A stretch of 46,871 bases of DNA from Actinomycetes bacterium (GTDB taxonomy: Bacteria > Actinomycetota > Acidimicrobiia > Acidimicrobiales > JAJZXF01). The stretch's first letter is position 1. Each line of letters begins with the position of its first letter. Positions 38,868 through 46,871 of this stretch are shown here, one piece after another. The notes beneath the pieces are model-generated. The model was not told where the DNA came from. It worked only from the letters and a program-made list of their open reading frames with translations, and searched no databases. Both the position numbers and the translations under genes were made by a program. The stretch spans positions 1 through 46,871 of the forward strand of contig JAJZXF010000001.1 in assembly GCA_021802485.1 (NCBI GenBank), read 5' to 3'.

Positions 38868-40739
38868 TCAGGAAGCAAGCTTGTGAGAAACGCGCGACTC
38901 TGCCGTCTGACGCTTCGGCCGTGAAGGAACCAAGACCTCCCAGCGCTGTGCGTGCCAGGTGAGGCCACTCATGCTAGCGGCTTGCTGTACTCCCAGCTCG
39001 CGGGCGTCTTTAACTAGTAGCCCGGGAAGCTGGAAAAGCGGAAGCGACACCATGTCGGCCCACAACAAGCGGTCCAACTGAACAAATGACACAAGGGCAC
39101 GGGTCGGGTCAAGCTCGCTGATCGCCTTCTGGTACAAAGCATCTACCCGAAGATCCTCGAAATGGGTAAAGTCTTGTATCCCACCGGGACCACCAAGGGC
39201 ATCCATGGCCGCAGGCGCTGGTGCCGACTGGGTAGCCGCTGGCGCACCAGCGCCAGCGGGTGGGATAGCCGCAGGCAGCATGGCCCTCGGCGCTCCAGAG
39301 CCGACTACCCTGCTCACAACCTCGGAGTACTGTTCCGCGCTCACCGAGGGGAAGGGGGTCGCGTTCACCCTCACCAAGGCAATGTCGTAGTTCCCACTTG
39401 GGAGAAGGCTCCCATAAAGCCTGGCAGCACTTGCATTGTCAGCTATCACCCGGATTCCAAAACGCTTCATCTGCTCCTGGAACAGGGCCTCTACTTGCAT
39501 GTCGAGGGAGCTAGCCTGATTCGTTGAGATCCTGAGCGTGACCACGTGACCCCGTAGCTCAAAATACCCTGACGGGCCGAGAACAAAACCAGCACCAGCA
39601 AGAAGCTTCCGCGCCGTCGCGGGGTGCGGACGATCATAGCCGGTAGCAGAGTTAGCATATCCAGCCTGCGACGGCACCAGCAAATGATCCCCGAGGAGCC
39701 CGAGATTCGGCATTATCTCACCCAGCGTCCCCTTGAGGATGGCCAGCCGATCAGTGGCCTTTGCAATTGCCTGGCGAACCGCTGTCATTGCAAGCAGCGG
39801 GCTCGCCTCGTTGAAGTCGAGTTGCAAGAATGACGAGCTGAGTCCCAGCTCGCATGTCGCCCAGGGCAGCGAGCTAACGCTCGCAACATCGCCGAGTTGT
39901 GTTGAGCCGATCGAGGCAAGGTAAGACATCGATGCTTTTCCTCCCACGAGGTCCCGGACCTCCCCGGAGACCCCCGAGCTGACACGGAATACAATCCTTG
40001 CAACTCTGGGCTCAGCACCCCACCACCGTGGGTTCCTGGTAAGGACCACTTCGCTCCCGGGCAAATACGAACTCACCAAATACGGTCCCCCTGATATGAC
40101 CACCCGCGGGTTGAATGAGTTGAAACCCTTGTTCCAGCCTACGCGGAGCGCTACGTGCGCTGGGATGAGATTGCTGAACAGCGACATCCAATCCGCAAAT
40201 GGCGCCTTGAACACAACGGTGACGGTCCTTCCCCCATTGGATCCGACGACGGAGCGGATCTCGCGGTAGCCAAAAGTCGAGGCGTCGCTGAACGGCGCCC
40301 CGCCTACGTCAGCGCCTATGCCGGCACGAGCCTGCCAGTTGTACACGAAGTCCGACGCGCTAATCGGCACCCCATCAGACCAGACCGCCTTGGGATTTAT
40401 CTGGTACACAACCGTCTGTGGATCGAGACGCACAAGCTCCGCACTCGTCACGACGTTTGTGTTCAATGAAGGCCCCAGGCCGGAAGTGACCCTGAAGACC
40501 TGAGGCCACACTTGCTGCATAACCATCCGAGCCAAAGGGGTAGACCCTTGCACGGTATTGGGATTGAAACTGTTCAATTCTCCGCTGGCAGCTACTACAA
40601 CCGTCTGGTCATGTCCGACCACCATGTGCACCACATAGTGGCCACGCGTCGTAATCCCCTCACCAGCGCCGAAGGTGCTGCACCCCGATGCCATCACAAG
40701 CATCACACAAGCCAGCGCAAGTGCCATTCGATGTGGCAT
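38868..40739 (-). CDS. ABC transporter family 5 solute-binding lipoprotein
   Basis: MPHRMALALACVMLVMASGCSTF lipobox; VWSDGVPISASDFVYNWQARAG and DRPHPATARKLLAGAGF are typical of peptide SBPs. Confidence 0.85.
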   Translation of the reverse strand: MPHRMALALACVMLVMASGCSTFGAGEGITTRGHYVVHMVVGHDQTVVVAASGELNSFNPNTVQGSTPLARMVMQQVWPQVFRVTSGLGPSLNTNVVTSAELVRLDPQTVVYQINPKAVWSDGVPISASDFVYNWQARAGIGADVGGAPFSDASTFGYREIRSVVGSNGGRTVTVVFKAPFADWMSLFSNLIPAHVALRVGWNKGFNSFNPRVVISGGPYLVSSYLPGSEVVLTRNPRWWGAEPRVARIVFRVSSGVSGEVRDLVGGKASMSYLASIGSTQLGDVASVSSLPWATCELGLSSSFLQLDFNEASPLLAMTAVRQAIAKATDRLAILKGTLGEIMPNLGLLGDHLLVPSQAGYANSATGYDRPHPATARKLLAGAGFVLGPSGYFELRGHVVTLRISTNQASSLDMQVEALFQEQMKRFGIRVIADNASAARLYGSLLPSGNYDIALVRVNATPFPSVSAEQYSEVVSRVVGSGAPRAMLPAAIPPAGAGAPAATQSAPAPAAMDALGGPGGIQDFTHFEDLRVDALYQKAISELDPTRALVSFVQLDRLLWADMVSLPLFQLPGLLVKDARELGVQQAASMSGLTWHAQRWEVLVPSRPKRQTAESRVSHKLAS

Positions 40740-40795
40740 TGCAAGACTCAGCCACGGCGCGGGAACTCGCCCTCGCGGTGGCGCCGCGACCGCGC

Positions 40796-41026
40796 TCACT
40801 GCATGCGTAGCGCCAGCGACAAGGTCGTAAAGGTGAAGATGATCGCGAGGGTGATCGTTATGCGGTCGAGGTTCTTCTCCACGACCGTCGATCCTGCTGC
40901 TGTCGTGCCCATCGAGGAGCCGAACATGTCCGAGAGCCCACCTCCCCTGCCGCTGTGCATGAGAATAAGCATGATTAGGCCGATCGACACGATGATCTGC
41001 AATACGATCAAGATGATTGTAAGCAA
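40796..41026 (-). CDS. secG: Preprotein translocase subunit SecG
   Basis: LLTIILIVLQIIVSIGLIMLILMHSGRGGGLSDMFGSSMGTTAAGSTVVEKNLDRITITLAIIF; likely TTG start behind GGAGG. Confidence 0.9.
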   Translation of the reverse strand: MLTIILIVLQIIVSIGLIMLILMHSGRGGGLSDMFGSSMGTTAAGSTVVEKNLDRITITLAIIFTFTTLSLALRMQ

Positions 41027-41185
41027 GCTTTGTCCTCCTACAAGAACCTTTACAAGAACACCCTTGGCTGGCACCCACAGGCTGCAAGCAGCCGGTTGCA
41101 AGAAACAGCGACTGGACACCAGGGACGCACCGAGCAACCCCCGCTGGTCGCCACAAGGTTAGCAGGAGCTCGGCAACTCCCGCCG

Positions 41186-41995
41186 TCAGGCATCTGAGCT
41201 TCCCGCGGCCGCGCTGATGATGGCGGCAAACGAAGCTGCCTCGAGGCTCGCCCCGCCAACCAGGACACCGTCAATGCCCGCTGCAGCGAGCATCTCCGCT
41301 GTGTTCTGCGGGTTCACGGATCCTCCGTACTGAATACGGACAGCCCGGGACGCTCCCTCGCCCGACAGCTCGGCCACCAGTGAACGGATGAGCCCGCAGG
41401 CTTGCGTCGCATCCTCCACCGACGCGCTCAAGCCGGTGCCGATAGCCCAGATGGGTTCGTAGGCCAGCACGAGTTGCGAAACCGACTCTTCTGCAAGCCC
41501 CGAGATAGCAGCTGTGACCTGGGCACTCAGGCGCTCACTGGTGGCGCCTTCCTCCCGCTCATCTAGCGTCTCACCCACGCAAACTATAGGGACCATGTGG
41601 TTCCTGAGCACCGCTTCCAGCTTCGCCCTCACCACTTCATTCGACTCGCCGAAGTACATCCTCCGCTCTGAATGGCCCACGATCACATACTTCACATGCA
41701 GCTTCGCCAGCATCGCCGCGCTCACCTCGCCGGTGAAGGCGCCTTTGTCCTCGAAATGGCAGTCCTGGGCACCCAAGCTGATCGGCATCTCGTCGGATTC
41801 GAGCACGGTCTGCACAGATCGGATAGCGGTGAACGGCGGATGCAGTGAGACGTCCACCACACGGTAGTCCTTTGCCGACACAGCAAAGCCCAGTGCCTGC
41901 ACCGTTCTAATCGCGGTTAGATGATCGTGGTTCATCTTCCAATTCCCGCTCACGAGCATCCTCCGACGCCCCACAGGAATGTTCTGTTCAGCCAT
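41186..41995 (-). CDS. tpiA: Triosephosphate isomerase
   Basis: MLVSGNWKMNHD, VIVGHSERRMYFGES, LAYEPIWAIGTGLSAS, IQYGGSVNPQN, VLVGGASLEAASF. Confidence 0.97.
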   Translation of the reverse strand: MAEQNIPVGRRRMLVSGNWKMNHDHLTAIRTVQALGFAVSAKDYRVVDVSLHPPFTAIRSVQTVLESDEMPISLGAQDCHFEDKGAFTGEVSAAMLAKLHVKYVIVGHSERRMYFGESNEVVRAKLEAVLRNHMVPIVCVGETLDEREEGATSERLSAQVTAAISGLAEESVSQLVLAYEPIWAIGTGLSASVEDATQACGLIRSLVAELSGEGASRAVRIQYGGSVNPQNTAEMLAAAGIDGVLVGGASLEAASFAAIISAAAGSSDA

Positions 41996-43205
41996 GTCGT
42001 GTCGCGACGCTAGGCGAGACGCCACCCTGAGCGCCACGCCCCGCGCACAGCGGCGAGTTACGCAGTGCAGCAAGCCCGGGCAGATCTCCGTGCTCCAACA
42101 GATCGAGGGAGGCTCCTCCGCCCGTCGAGACGAAGTCAACCGTGGCGCCCAGTCCGAAGTGATCGAGAGCGCATACGCTGTCTCCACCTCCGACCACCGT
42201 AAACCCACCACATCGCGACACCGCCTCTGCTATCGTACGGCTCCCCTTCTCGAAACGCTCGTCCTCGAACGCACCCATGGGCCCATTCCAAAAGACGGTG
42301 CCCGCGCCAGCGAGCTCATCCGCGAAACTGCTCGCTGTCTTCGGACCAATGTCCATACCGATCCAGCCTGGCGGTATATCACGCCCGACCACCTTCACCT
42401 CACCGCCCTGAGCGAACCCATCTTCCAGTCTTGTCACGCCGTGCTGTGCAGGAACCGCAATGAAGTCCTCGGGCACCATCACCCGCCCGCCAAGATCGAT
42501 GAGGTCCCTACAGGAGTCCAAGTGGTCGAGGTCGACCAGCGACTCACCGACATCGTGTCCAAGCGCTGCTAGAAAGGTAAAGGCCATTGCACCCCCAACC
42601 ATTAAGACCTCTGCCTTGCTGGCAAGAGTCCTGAGGACACCCAGCTTGCCTGCTATCTTTGCCCCGCCGACGATAGCCACAAAGGGTCTGGAAGGATGCT
42701 CGAGAAGGCTTCCGATCACCTCCACCTCCCGTGCGAGGAGGCGACCCGCAGCACTTGGGAGCCTCGACGGAGGACCGACCACGGATGCATGCTTTCTGTG
42801 GGCTACACCAAACGCGTCGTTCACAAAGAAATCCTGGCCCTCGATGAGCCTGTCGACCAGAGCCTGCGAGCACTCCTCCTCACCTGGGTCGAAGCGGACG
42901 TTCTCGAGGAGCCTGACGCCGGGAGCGAGAGCAACCAGGCGCTCGCGTACCGGCTCTAGCGAGTACCGGGGATCCACCTCGCCGTGCGGGCGCCCCAGAT
43001 GGCTACACGCAGTCACCTCTGCTCCGTGATCCAGCAACCACTGGATGGTAGGCATCGCCATGCGGATCCTGTAGTCGTCCTCCACTTCCCAACCACCGCT
43101 CTCAACTTGATGCAACGGGGTGTTGAAGTCCACCCGCAACAAGACGTTCTTCCCCGCCACGTCGGGAAGGTCATCCAGGAGCGGCAGGTGAGTGCAGGGG
43201 CTCAT
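41988..43205 (-). CDS. pgk: Phosphoglycerate kinase
   Basis: AGKNVLLRVDFNTPL, VTACSHLGRPHGEVDPRYSLEPV, LLENVRFDPGEE, FVAIVGGAKIAGKLGVL, TVVGGGDSVCAL, VSTGGGASLDLLEHGDLPGLAAL. Confidence 0.97.
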   Translation of the reverse strand: MSPCTHLPLLDDLPDVAGKNVLLRVDFNTPLHQVESGGWEVEDDYRIRMAMPTIQWLLDHGAEVTACSHLGRPHGEVDPRYSLEPVRERLVALAPGVRLLENVRFDPGEEECSQALVDRLIEGQDFFVNDAFGVAHRKHASVVGPPSRLPSAAGRLLAREVEVIGSLLEHPSRPFVAIVGGAKIAGKLGVLRTLASKAEVLMVGGAMAFTFLAALGHDVGESLVDLDHLDSCRDLIDLGGRVMVPEDFIAVPAQHGVTRLEDGFAQGGEVKVVGRDIPPGWIGMDIGPKTASSFADELAGAGTVFWNGPMGAFEDERFEKGSRTIAEAVSRCGGFTVVGGGDSVCALDHFGLGATVDFVSTGGGASLDLLEHGDLPGLAALRNSPLCAGRGAQGGVSPSVATRHG

Positions 43206-43215
43206 GAGGCCTCGC

Positions 43216-44307
43216 TCACCGATCCCCGCTCGCCCGGGCCCCCTGAACCATGAGAGCTGCATCGACAAGCCGGTTCGAGTAGCCCCATTCGTTGTCATAC
43301 CAGCCAAAGACCTTCACGAGCGTTGCGGGACTGCCCGCCGATCGGGACCCGAGGGGGCCGTCGACCACATCGTCTGGTGTTAGCAAGCCCACGCCCATCG
43401 TCATCGTCATCCCAGAGTCAAAGGTACACGAAGCAGTTGAACCTACAATGTCGGACGACACTATCGGGTCATCGGAGTAGTCGAGCACTCGTGCAAGGGA
43501 GCCGGTGCTGCTCGCTGAACGGAACGCCGCGTTCACGCTTTCGACGTCCACCTTTCCATCGACCAGAGCCGTAAAGTCGGTAATGGAGCCGACCGGCACC
43601 GGCACCCTCAGAGCGGTGCCATCAAGGCGGCCCTTCATAGCCGCCAGCACCAAGCTGGTCGCCTTTGCGGCCCCGGTGGACGCGGGAACTATGTTCACCG
43701 CCGCGGACCGGCTCCTGCGCAGATCCTTGTGGGTCAGATCGAGCAGGTTCTGGTCGTTCGTGTAGGCATGAACCGTGGTCATGAGCCCCCGGCGAACCCC
43801 GAACGCGTCGTCGAGGACCTTCACCATTGGCACGAAGCAATTCGTCGTGCATGACGCGTTCGAGACGACGAAGTGGCGATCCGGGTCGAAGTCCATATCG
43901 TTTACGCCCATCACGAACGTCGCGTCGGCATCCGCAGCAGGAGCCGAGATGATCACCCTCTTCGCCCCTGCAACAAGATGGGCGGAGGCCGCTTCGCGAG
44001 ACGTAAACCTGCCCGTGCTCTCAATCACCACATCGACCTCGAGATCCCTCCATGGCAGAAGCTCGGGCGAGCGCTCGGACAGAACGCGTATAGACATTGA
44101 GGCGACCTCGATAACGCCAGAACGCACCCTAACGTCTTCTGCCAGGCGGCCATAGCTAGAGTCGTAGCGGAGCAGATGCGCGTTGCCGTCAATGGACGCG
44201 AGATCGTTCACCGCCACCACGTCCAGGTCGGCCTGGGCGGCTAGAGCCGCTCGCAGGAAGTTCCGGCCAATTCTCCCAAATCCGTTGATTGCCACTCTCA
44301 CCGGCAC
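43216..44307 (-). CDS. gap: Glyceraldehyde-3-phosphate dehydrogenase
   Basis: VRVAINGFGRIGRNFLRA, VVSNASCTTNCFVPMVKVL, MTTVHAYTNDQNLLD, WYDNEWGYSNRLVD. Confidence 0.97.
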   Translation of the reverse strand: MPVRVAINGFGRIGRNFLRAALAAQADLDVVAVNDLASIDGNAHLLRYDSSYGRLAEDVRVRSGVIEVASMSIRVLSERSPELLPWRDLEVDVVIESTGRFTSREAASAHLVAGAKRVIISAPAADADATFVMGVNDMDFDPDRHFVVSNASCTTNCFVPMVKVLDDAFGVRRGLMTTVHAYTNDQNLLDLTHKDLRRSRSAAVNIVPASTGAAKATSLVLAAMKGRLDGTALRVPVPVGSITDFTALVDGKVDVESVNAAFRSASSTGSLARVLDYSDDPIVSSDIVGSTASCTFDSGMTMTMGVGLLTPDDVVDGPLGSRSAGSPATLVKVFGWYDNEWGYSNRLVDAALMVQGARASGDR

Positions 44308-44375
44308 AGATCCATCACCTCGTCAACTGGTCACGACTTATCTCCGGCACAGTCAGCGCCGGCTGAAGCCGCACG

Positions 44376-45254
44376 TTAGTTCAGCAAATCCCGGAGAGCC
44401 ACTGCAAGCTTTCCGGAGTCATGGGCGAGGCCGTTCTCCTTCGCAAGAAAAATATCCACACAACGCTTCGACATCTTGCCAAGGCTGATCCCCGAGCTGT
44501 CACAAAGTACAGCATCCACCTCGACTCCGTGAGCTTCGAGCGCAGCGACATGGTCAGCAACGTCGTAGCCTGCGGCTTCAGGCGCCTGAGCGCGCAGGTT
44601 GCATACGTACACCCTCTGGGCGCCACACTTGTGAAGGGCCTCTTTGAGCCCCGGGACGACCACGGCCGCAAGCACACTCGTGTACAAAGACCCTGGCCCG
44701 ATGATGACCTGATCCGCCCGCTGTATCGCATCCATGGCAAGCTTCGGTGGCTGCGGGTCGCGGGGCTCGAGAAATATCCGAGCTATGTTCCGAGTCGATG
44801 CCACTGCGACCTGCCCGTCGACTTCGCAGTCGCGCGCAACCGCCTTCAGAACGACACCATCCAGCGTCGCAGGGAGCACGCGCCCAACAGCGCCCACCAG
44901 ATGCCCAACCTCGGCAATGGCCGAAAGGAGGTCTCCCGAAGCCTCGGCCAACCCAGCGATCAACAGGTTCCCGAGCGCATGGCCTGCCAGTTCGCCGGCT
45001 TGAAAGCGGTGATCAAGCGCAGCCGCCAGAACAGACGAAGGGTCAGCGAGAGCCGCCAGGCACTTGCGAAGATCCCCCGGTGGTGCAGCCCCCATCGTCT
45101 CCCTCAAACGCCCGCTGGAACCCCCGTCATCGGCCACAGAAACAATTGCGGTGATCTCGCCAGCGTACTTCCTGGCCGCTCGCAGGGTCGCAGCAAGGCC
45201 GTGACCACCACCAAGAGCCACCACCCTTGGGCCGCCGGCCACAAGCGTGGTCAA
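44376..45254 (-). CDS. yvcK: YvcK/CofD-family protein
   Basis: RVVALGGGHGLAATLRAARKYAGEITAIVSVADDGGSSGRLRETMGAAPPGDLRKCLAALA; VIIGPGSLYTSVLAAVVVPGL. Confidence 0.93.
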   Translation of the reverse strand: MTTLVAGGPRVVALGGGHGLAATLRAARKYAGEITAIVSVADDGGSSGRLRETMGAAPPGDLRKCLAALADPSSVLAAALDHRFQAGELAGHALGNLLIAGLAEASGDLLSAIAEVGHLVGAVGRVLPATLDGVVLKAVARDCEVDGQVAVASTRNIARIFLEPRDPQPPKLAMDAIQRADQVIIGPGSLYTSVLAAVVVPGLKEALHKCGAQRVYVCNLRAQAPEAAGYDVADHVAALEAHGVEVDAVLCDSSGISLGKMSKRCVDIFLAKENGLAHDSGKLAVALRDLLN

Positions 45255-46105
45255 AGCTCGATATCCCGATGAAACACGGTCGTCTCGAACCCCTGGCCGC
45301 GCATCCAGCTCGCAAGCTCTTCCGCGAGAACGACCGAGCGATGCTTTCCGCCAGTACAGCCCATCGCAACTGTAAGATAAGACTTCCCCTCACTACGGTA
45401 CGCGGGGAGCAGCAACTCGAAGAGCGCACAAAGCTTCTCGAGAAAAGCAGCCGTGTTCTGCTGGCGCATCACGAAGTCGCGCACCGGCCCATCCAGGCCT
45501 GTCTTCTCTCGAAGCCCCTCTACCCAGTACGGGTTGGGAAGGAAGCGGCAGTCGAGCACCAGGTCCACATCGCGAGGTATCCCGTGTTTGTAGCCGAACG
45601 AAGCGACCGTAGTCTTCATCGAATATCCGGGCTCGTCGCCCCCGAATAGCTCGATCAGCCGCTGGCGGAGTTGGTTGGAGTTCAAGTCCCCGGTGTCCAC
45701 CACCACGTCGGCAGCCTCCTTGATCGGGGCAAGTGCCCGCCGCTCGCGTGCAATTGCCGCTGACACGCCCTCAGCAGCAACCGGATGCCTGCGGCGAGTT
45801 CCCTCGAAACGTCGCACCAGTACCTCGTCGGGGGCGTCCAGGAACAAGACTCTGACCCGCTCTTTGCGAGAGCGCAGGGCCAGCAGCGACTCCTCCAGCT
45901 CAACCAGGTGCTCATCACCGCCCCGGCCGGTAACAAAAGCAACCTTCTCCGTCTCGGACCCGGGAACTCCGACGAGTTCGACCACTCGGGTCATGAGAGC
46001 CGGAGGGACGTTGTCAATGACGAACCACCCCAGGTCCTCAACCGTCGCCGCTGCGGTGGAGCGCCCTGCGCCCGACAATCCTCCAATGACAAGGTACTCA
46101 GCCAT
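45251..46105 (-). CDS. rapZ: RapZ/YvcJ nucleotide-binding protein
   Basis: LVIGGLSGAGRSTAAATVEDLGWFVIDNVPPALM; SFGYKHGIPRDVDLVLDCRFLPNPYWVEGLREKTGLDGPVRDFV; IGCTGGKHRSV-like AMGCTGGKHRSVVLAE. Confidence 0.95.
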   Translation of the reverse strand: MAEYLVIGGLSGAGRSTAAATVEDLGWFVIDNVPPALMTRVVELVGVPGSETEKVAFVTGRGGDEHLVELEESLLALRSRKERVRVLFLDAPDEVLVRRFEGTRRRHPVAAEGVSAAIARERRALAPIKEAADVVVDTGDLNSNQLRQRLIELFGGDEPGYSMKTTVASFGYKHGIPRDVDLVLDCRFLPNPYWVEGLREKTGLDGPVRDFVMRQQNTAAFLEKLCALFELLLPAYRSEGKSYLTVAMGCTGGKHRSVVLAEELASWMRGQGFETTVFHRDIEL

Positions 46106-46160
46106 TTCTCACCAGACCAGATCTCTGGGGCCCAAACCTGCTTAGTGGCATCTGAGAATC

Positions 46161-46871
46161 CTACGCTCTCGCGTGCAGCTGGTCGTAAACATCGCGCGCC
46201 ACGCGGTCCGGGAGCCAGGGGAGTGCCAGAAGATCGTCAAGGGATGCAGCTCGCACGCCGCTTGCCCCGCCGACCTCCGCCAGTAGCCGCCGGCGCCTCA
46301 CCTCGCCTAGCCCGCTCACACCGTCGAGAAAGCCGCTCTTCATGCGGGTGCTCCTCAGCTTTCGATGGTACTCAATCGCAAACCTGTGAGCCTCGTCACG
46401 GATCTGCTGGAGAAGGTAGAGAGCTTCGGAACTTCGCGGTATGCAGATAGGGTCGCCACGGCCGGGCACGAAGACCTCCTCAAAGCTCTTCGCCAGCGCT
46501 GCAACAGGGATCCTGGCTTCGAGGCCAAGATCCCGCAGTACCTTCGTGCCCACGCTCAGCTGTCCCTTGCCTCCGTCTAGGAGCAGCAACTGGGGCGGGT
46601 AGGCGAACTGCCGGCTCCGTTCCGATCGCGGCTCATCAAGCCTCGAAAGCCTCCTGCGGAGAACTTCAGCCATCGCGGCGTAGTCATCGTTTCCCGCAAC
46701 AGTGCTGACCTTGAACCTCCGGTACTCGGACCGCTTCGCCAGAGCGTCCTCCATGACAACCATCGAGCCGACATAGTCGGTTCCTTGGAGGTGGCTCATG
46801 TCAAAGCATTCGATGCGCAAAGGCGCCTCGGCGAGCCCCAAAGCTTCCTGGAGTGCGTTGAGCGCACGGGC
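46161..46871 (-). CDS. uvrC: Excinuclease ABC subunit C (C-terminal part; truncated by window edge)
   Basis: IECFDMSHLQGTDYVGSMVVMEDALAKRSEYRRFKV, LLLDGGKGQLSVG, DEAHRFAIEYHRKLR, helix-hairpin-helix region at C-terminus. Confidence 0.95.
   Translation of the reverse strand, partial: ARALNALQEALGLAEAPLRIECFDMSHLQGTDYVGSMVVMEDALAKRSEYRRFKVSTVAGNDDYAAMAEVLRRRLSRLDEPRSERSRQFAYPPQLLLLDGGKGQLSVGTKVLRDLGLEARIPVAALAKSFEEVFVPGRGDPICIPRSSEALYLLQQIRDEAHRFAIEYHRKLRSTRMKSGFLDGVSGLGEVRRRRLLAEVGGASGVRAASLDDLLALPWLPDRVARDVYDQLHARA

Noticed and set aside
1-46871. CRISPR arrays, rRNA genes, prophage structural genes
   Set aside because: No regularly spaced repeats, rRNA signatures or phage structural proteins seen.

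Overview
The window is 46.9 kb of high-GC actinobacterial-type chromosome, probably from the Acidimicrobiia or relatives (inference from style only). Left part: a truncated YVTN beta-propeller lipoprotein, two very large pilin/PilX-like surface proteins with odd Trp/Asp-rich inserts, a methyltransferase, MscS, MMPL, ArfB and a DMT transporter. From about 15 to 21.4 kb there is a decaying accessory zone: disrupted dienelactone hydrolase, MOSC remnant, IS transposase remnant, RHH/DUF5615 toxin-antitoxin, and an AbiEi/AbiEii-like pair with a frameshifted toxin. The centrepiece is about 22.0-35.7 kb. A textbook guanidine-I (ykkC) riboswitch with an overlapping intrinsic terminator precedes a tightly packed operon: an Opp/Dpp-type ABC importer with two ATPases fused in one polypeptide, a GdmH-like ureohydrolase, a metallo-beta-lactamase/isochorismatase-like fusion protein, and urease ureA-B-C-F-G-D (no ureE, no hypA/hypB). 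I interpret it as a riboswitch-controlled pathway from guanidine (and possibly larger guanidine derivatives) to urea and then ammonium. Right part: a frameshifted HigB with HigA, a VapBC pair, a recombinase-like remnant beside tRNA-Leu(GAG) with a 20-bp direct repeat, a family 5 solute-binding lipoprotein, then the housekeeping cluster secG-tpiA-pgk-gap-yvcK-rapZ-uvrC, in which whiA is not present. All calls come from reading the sequence; no database search was run.
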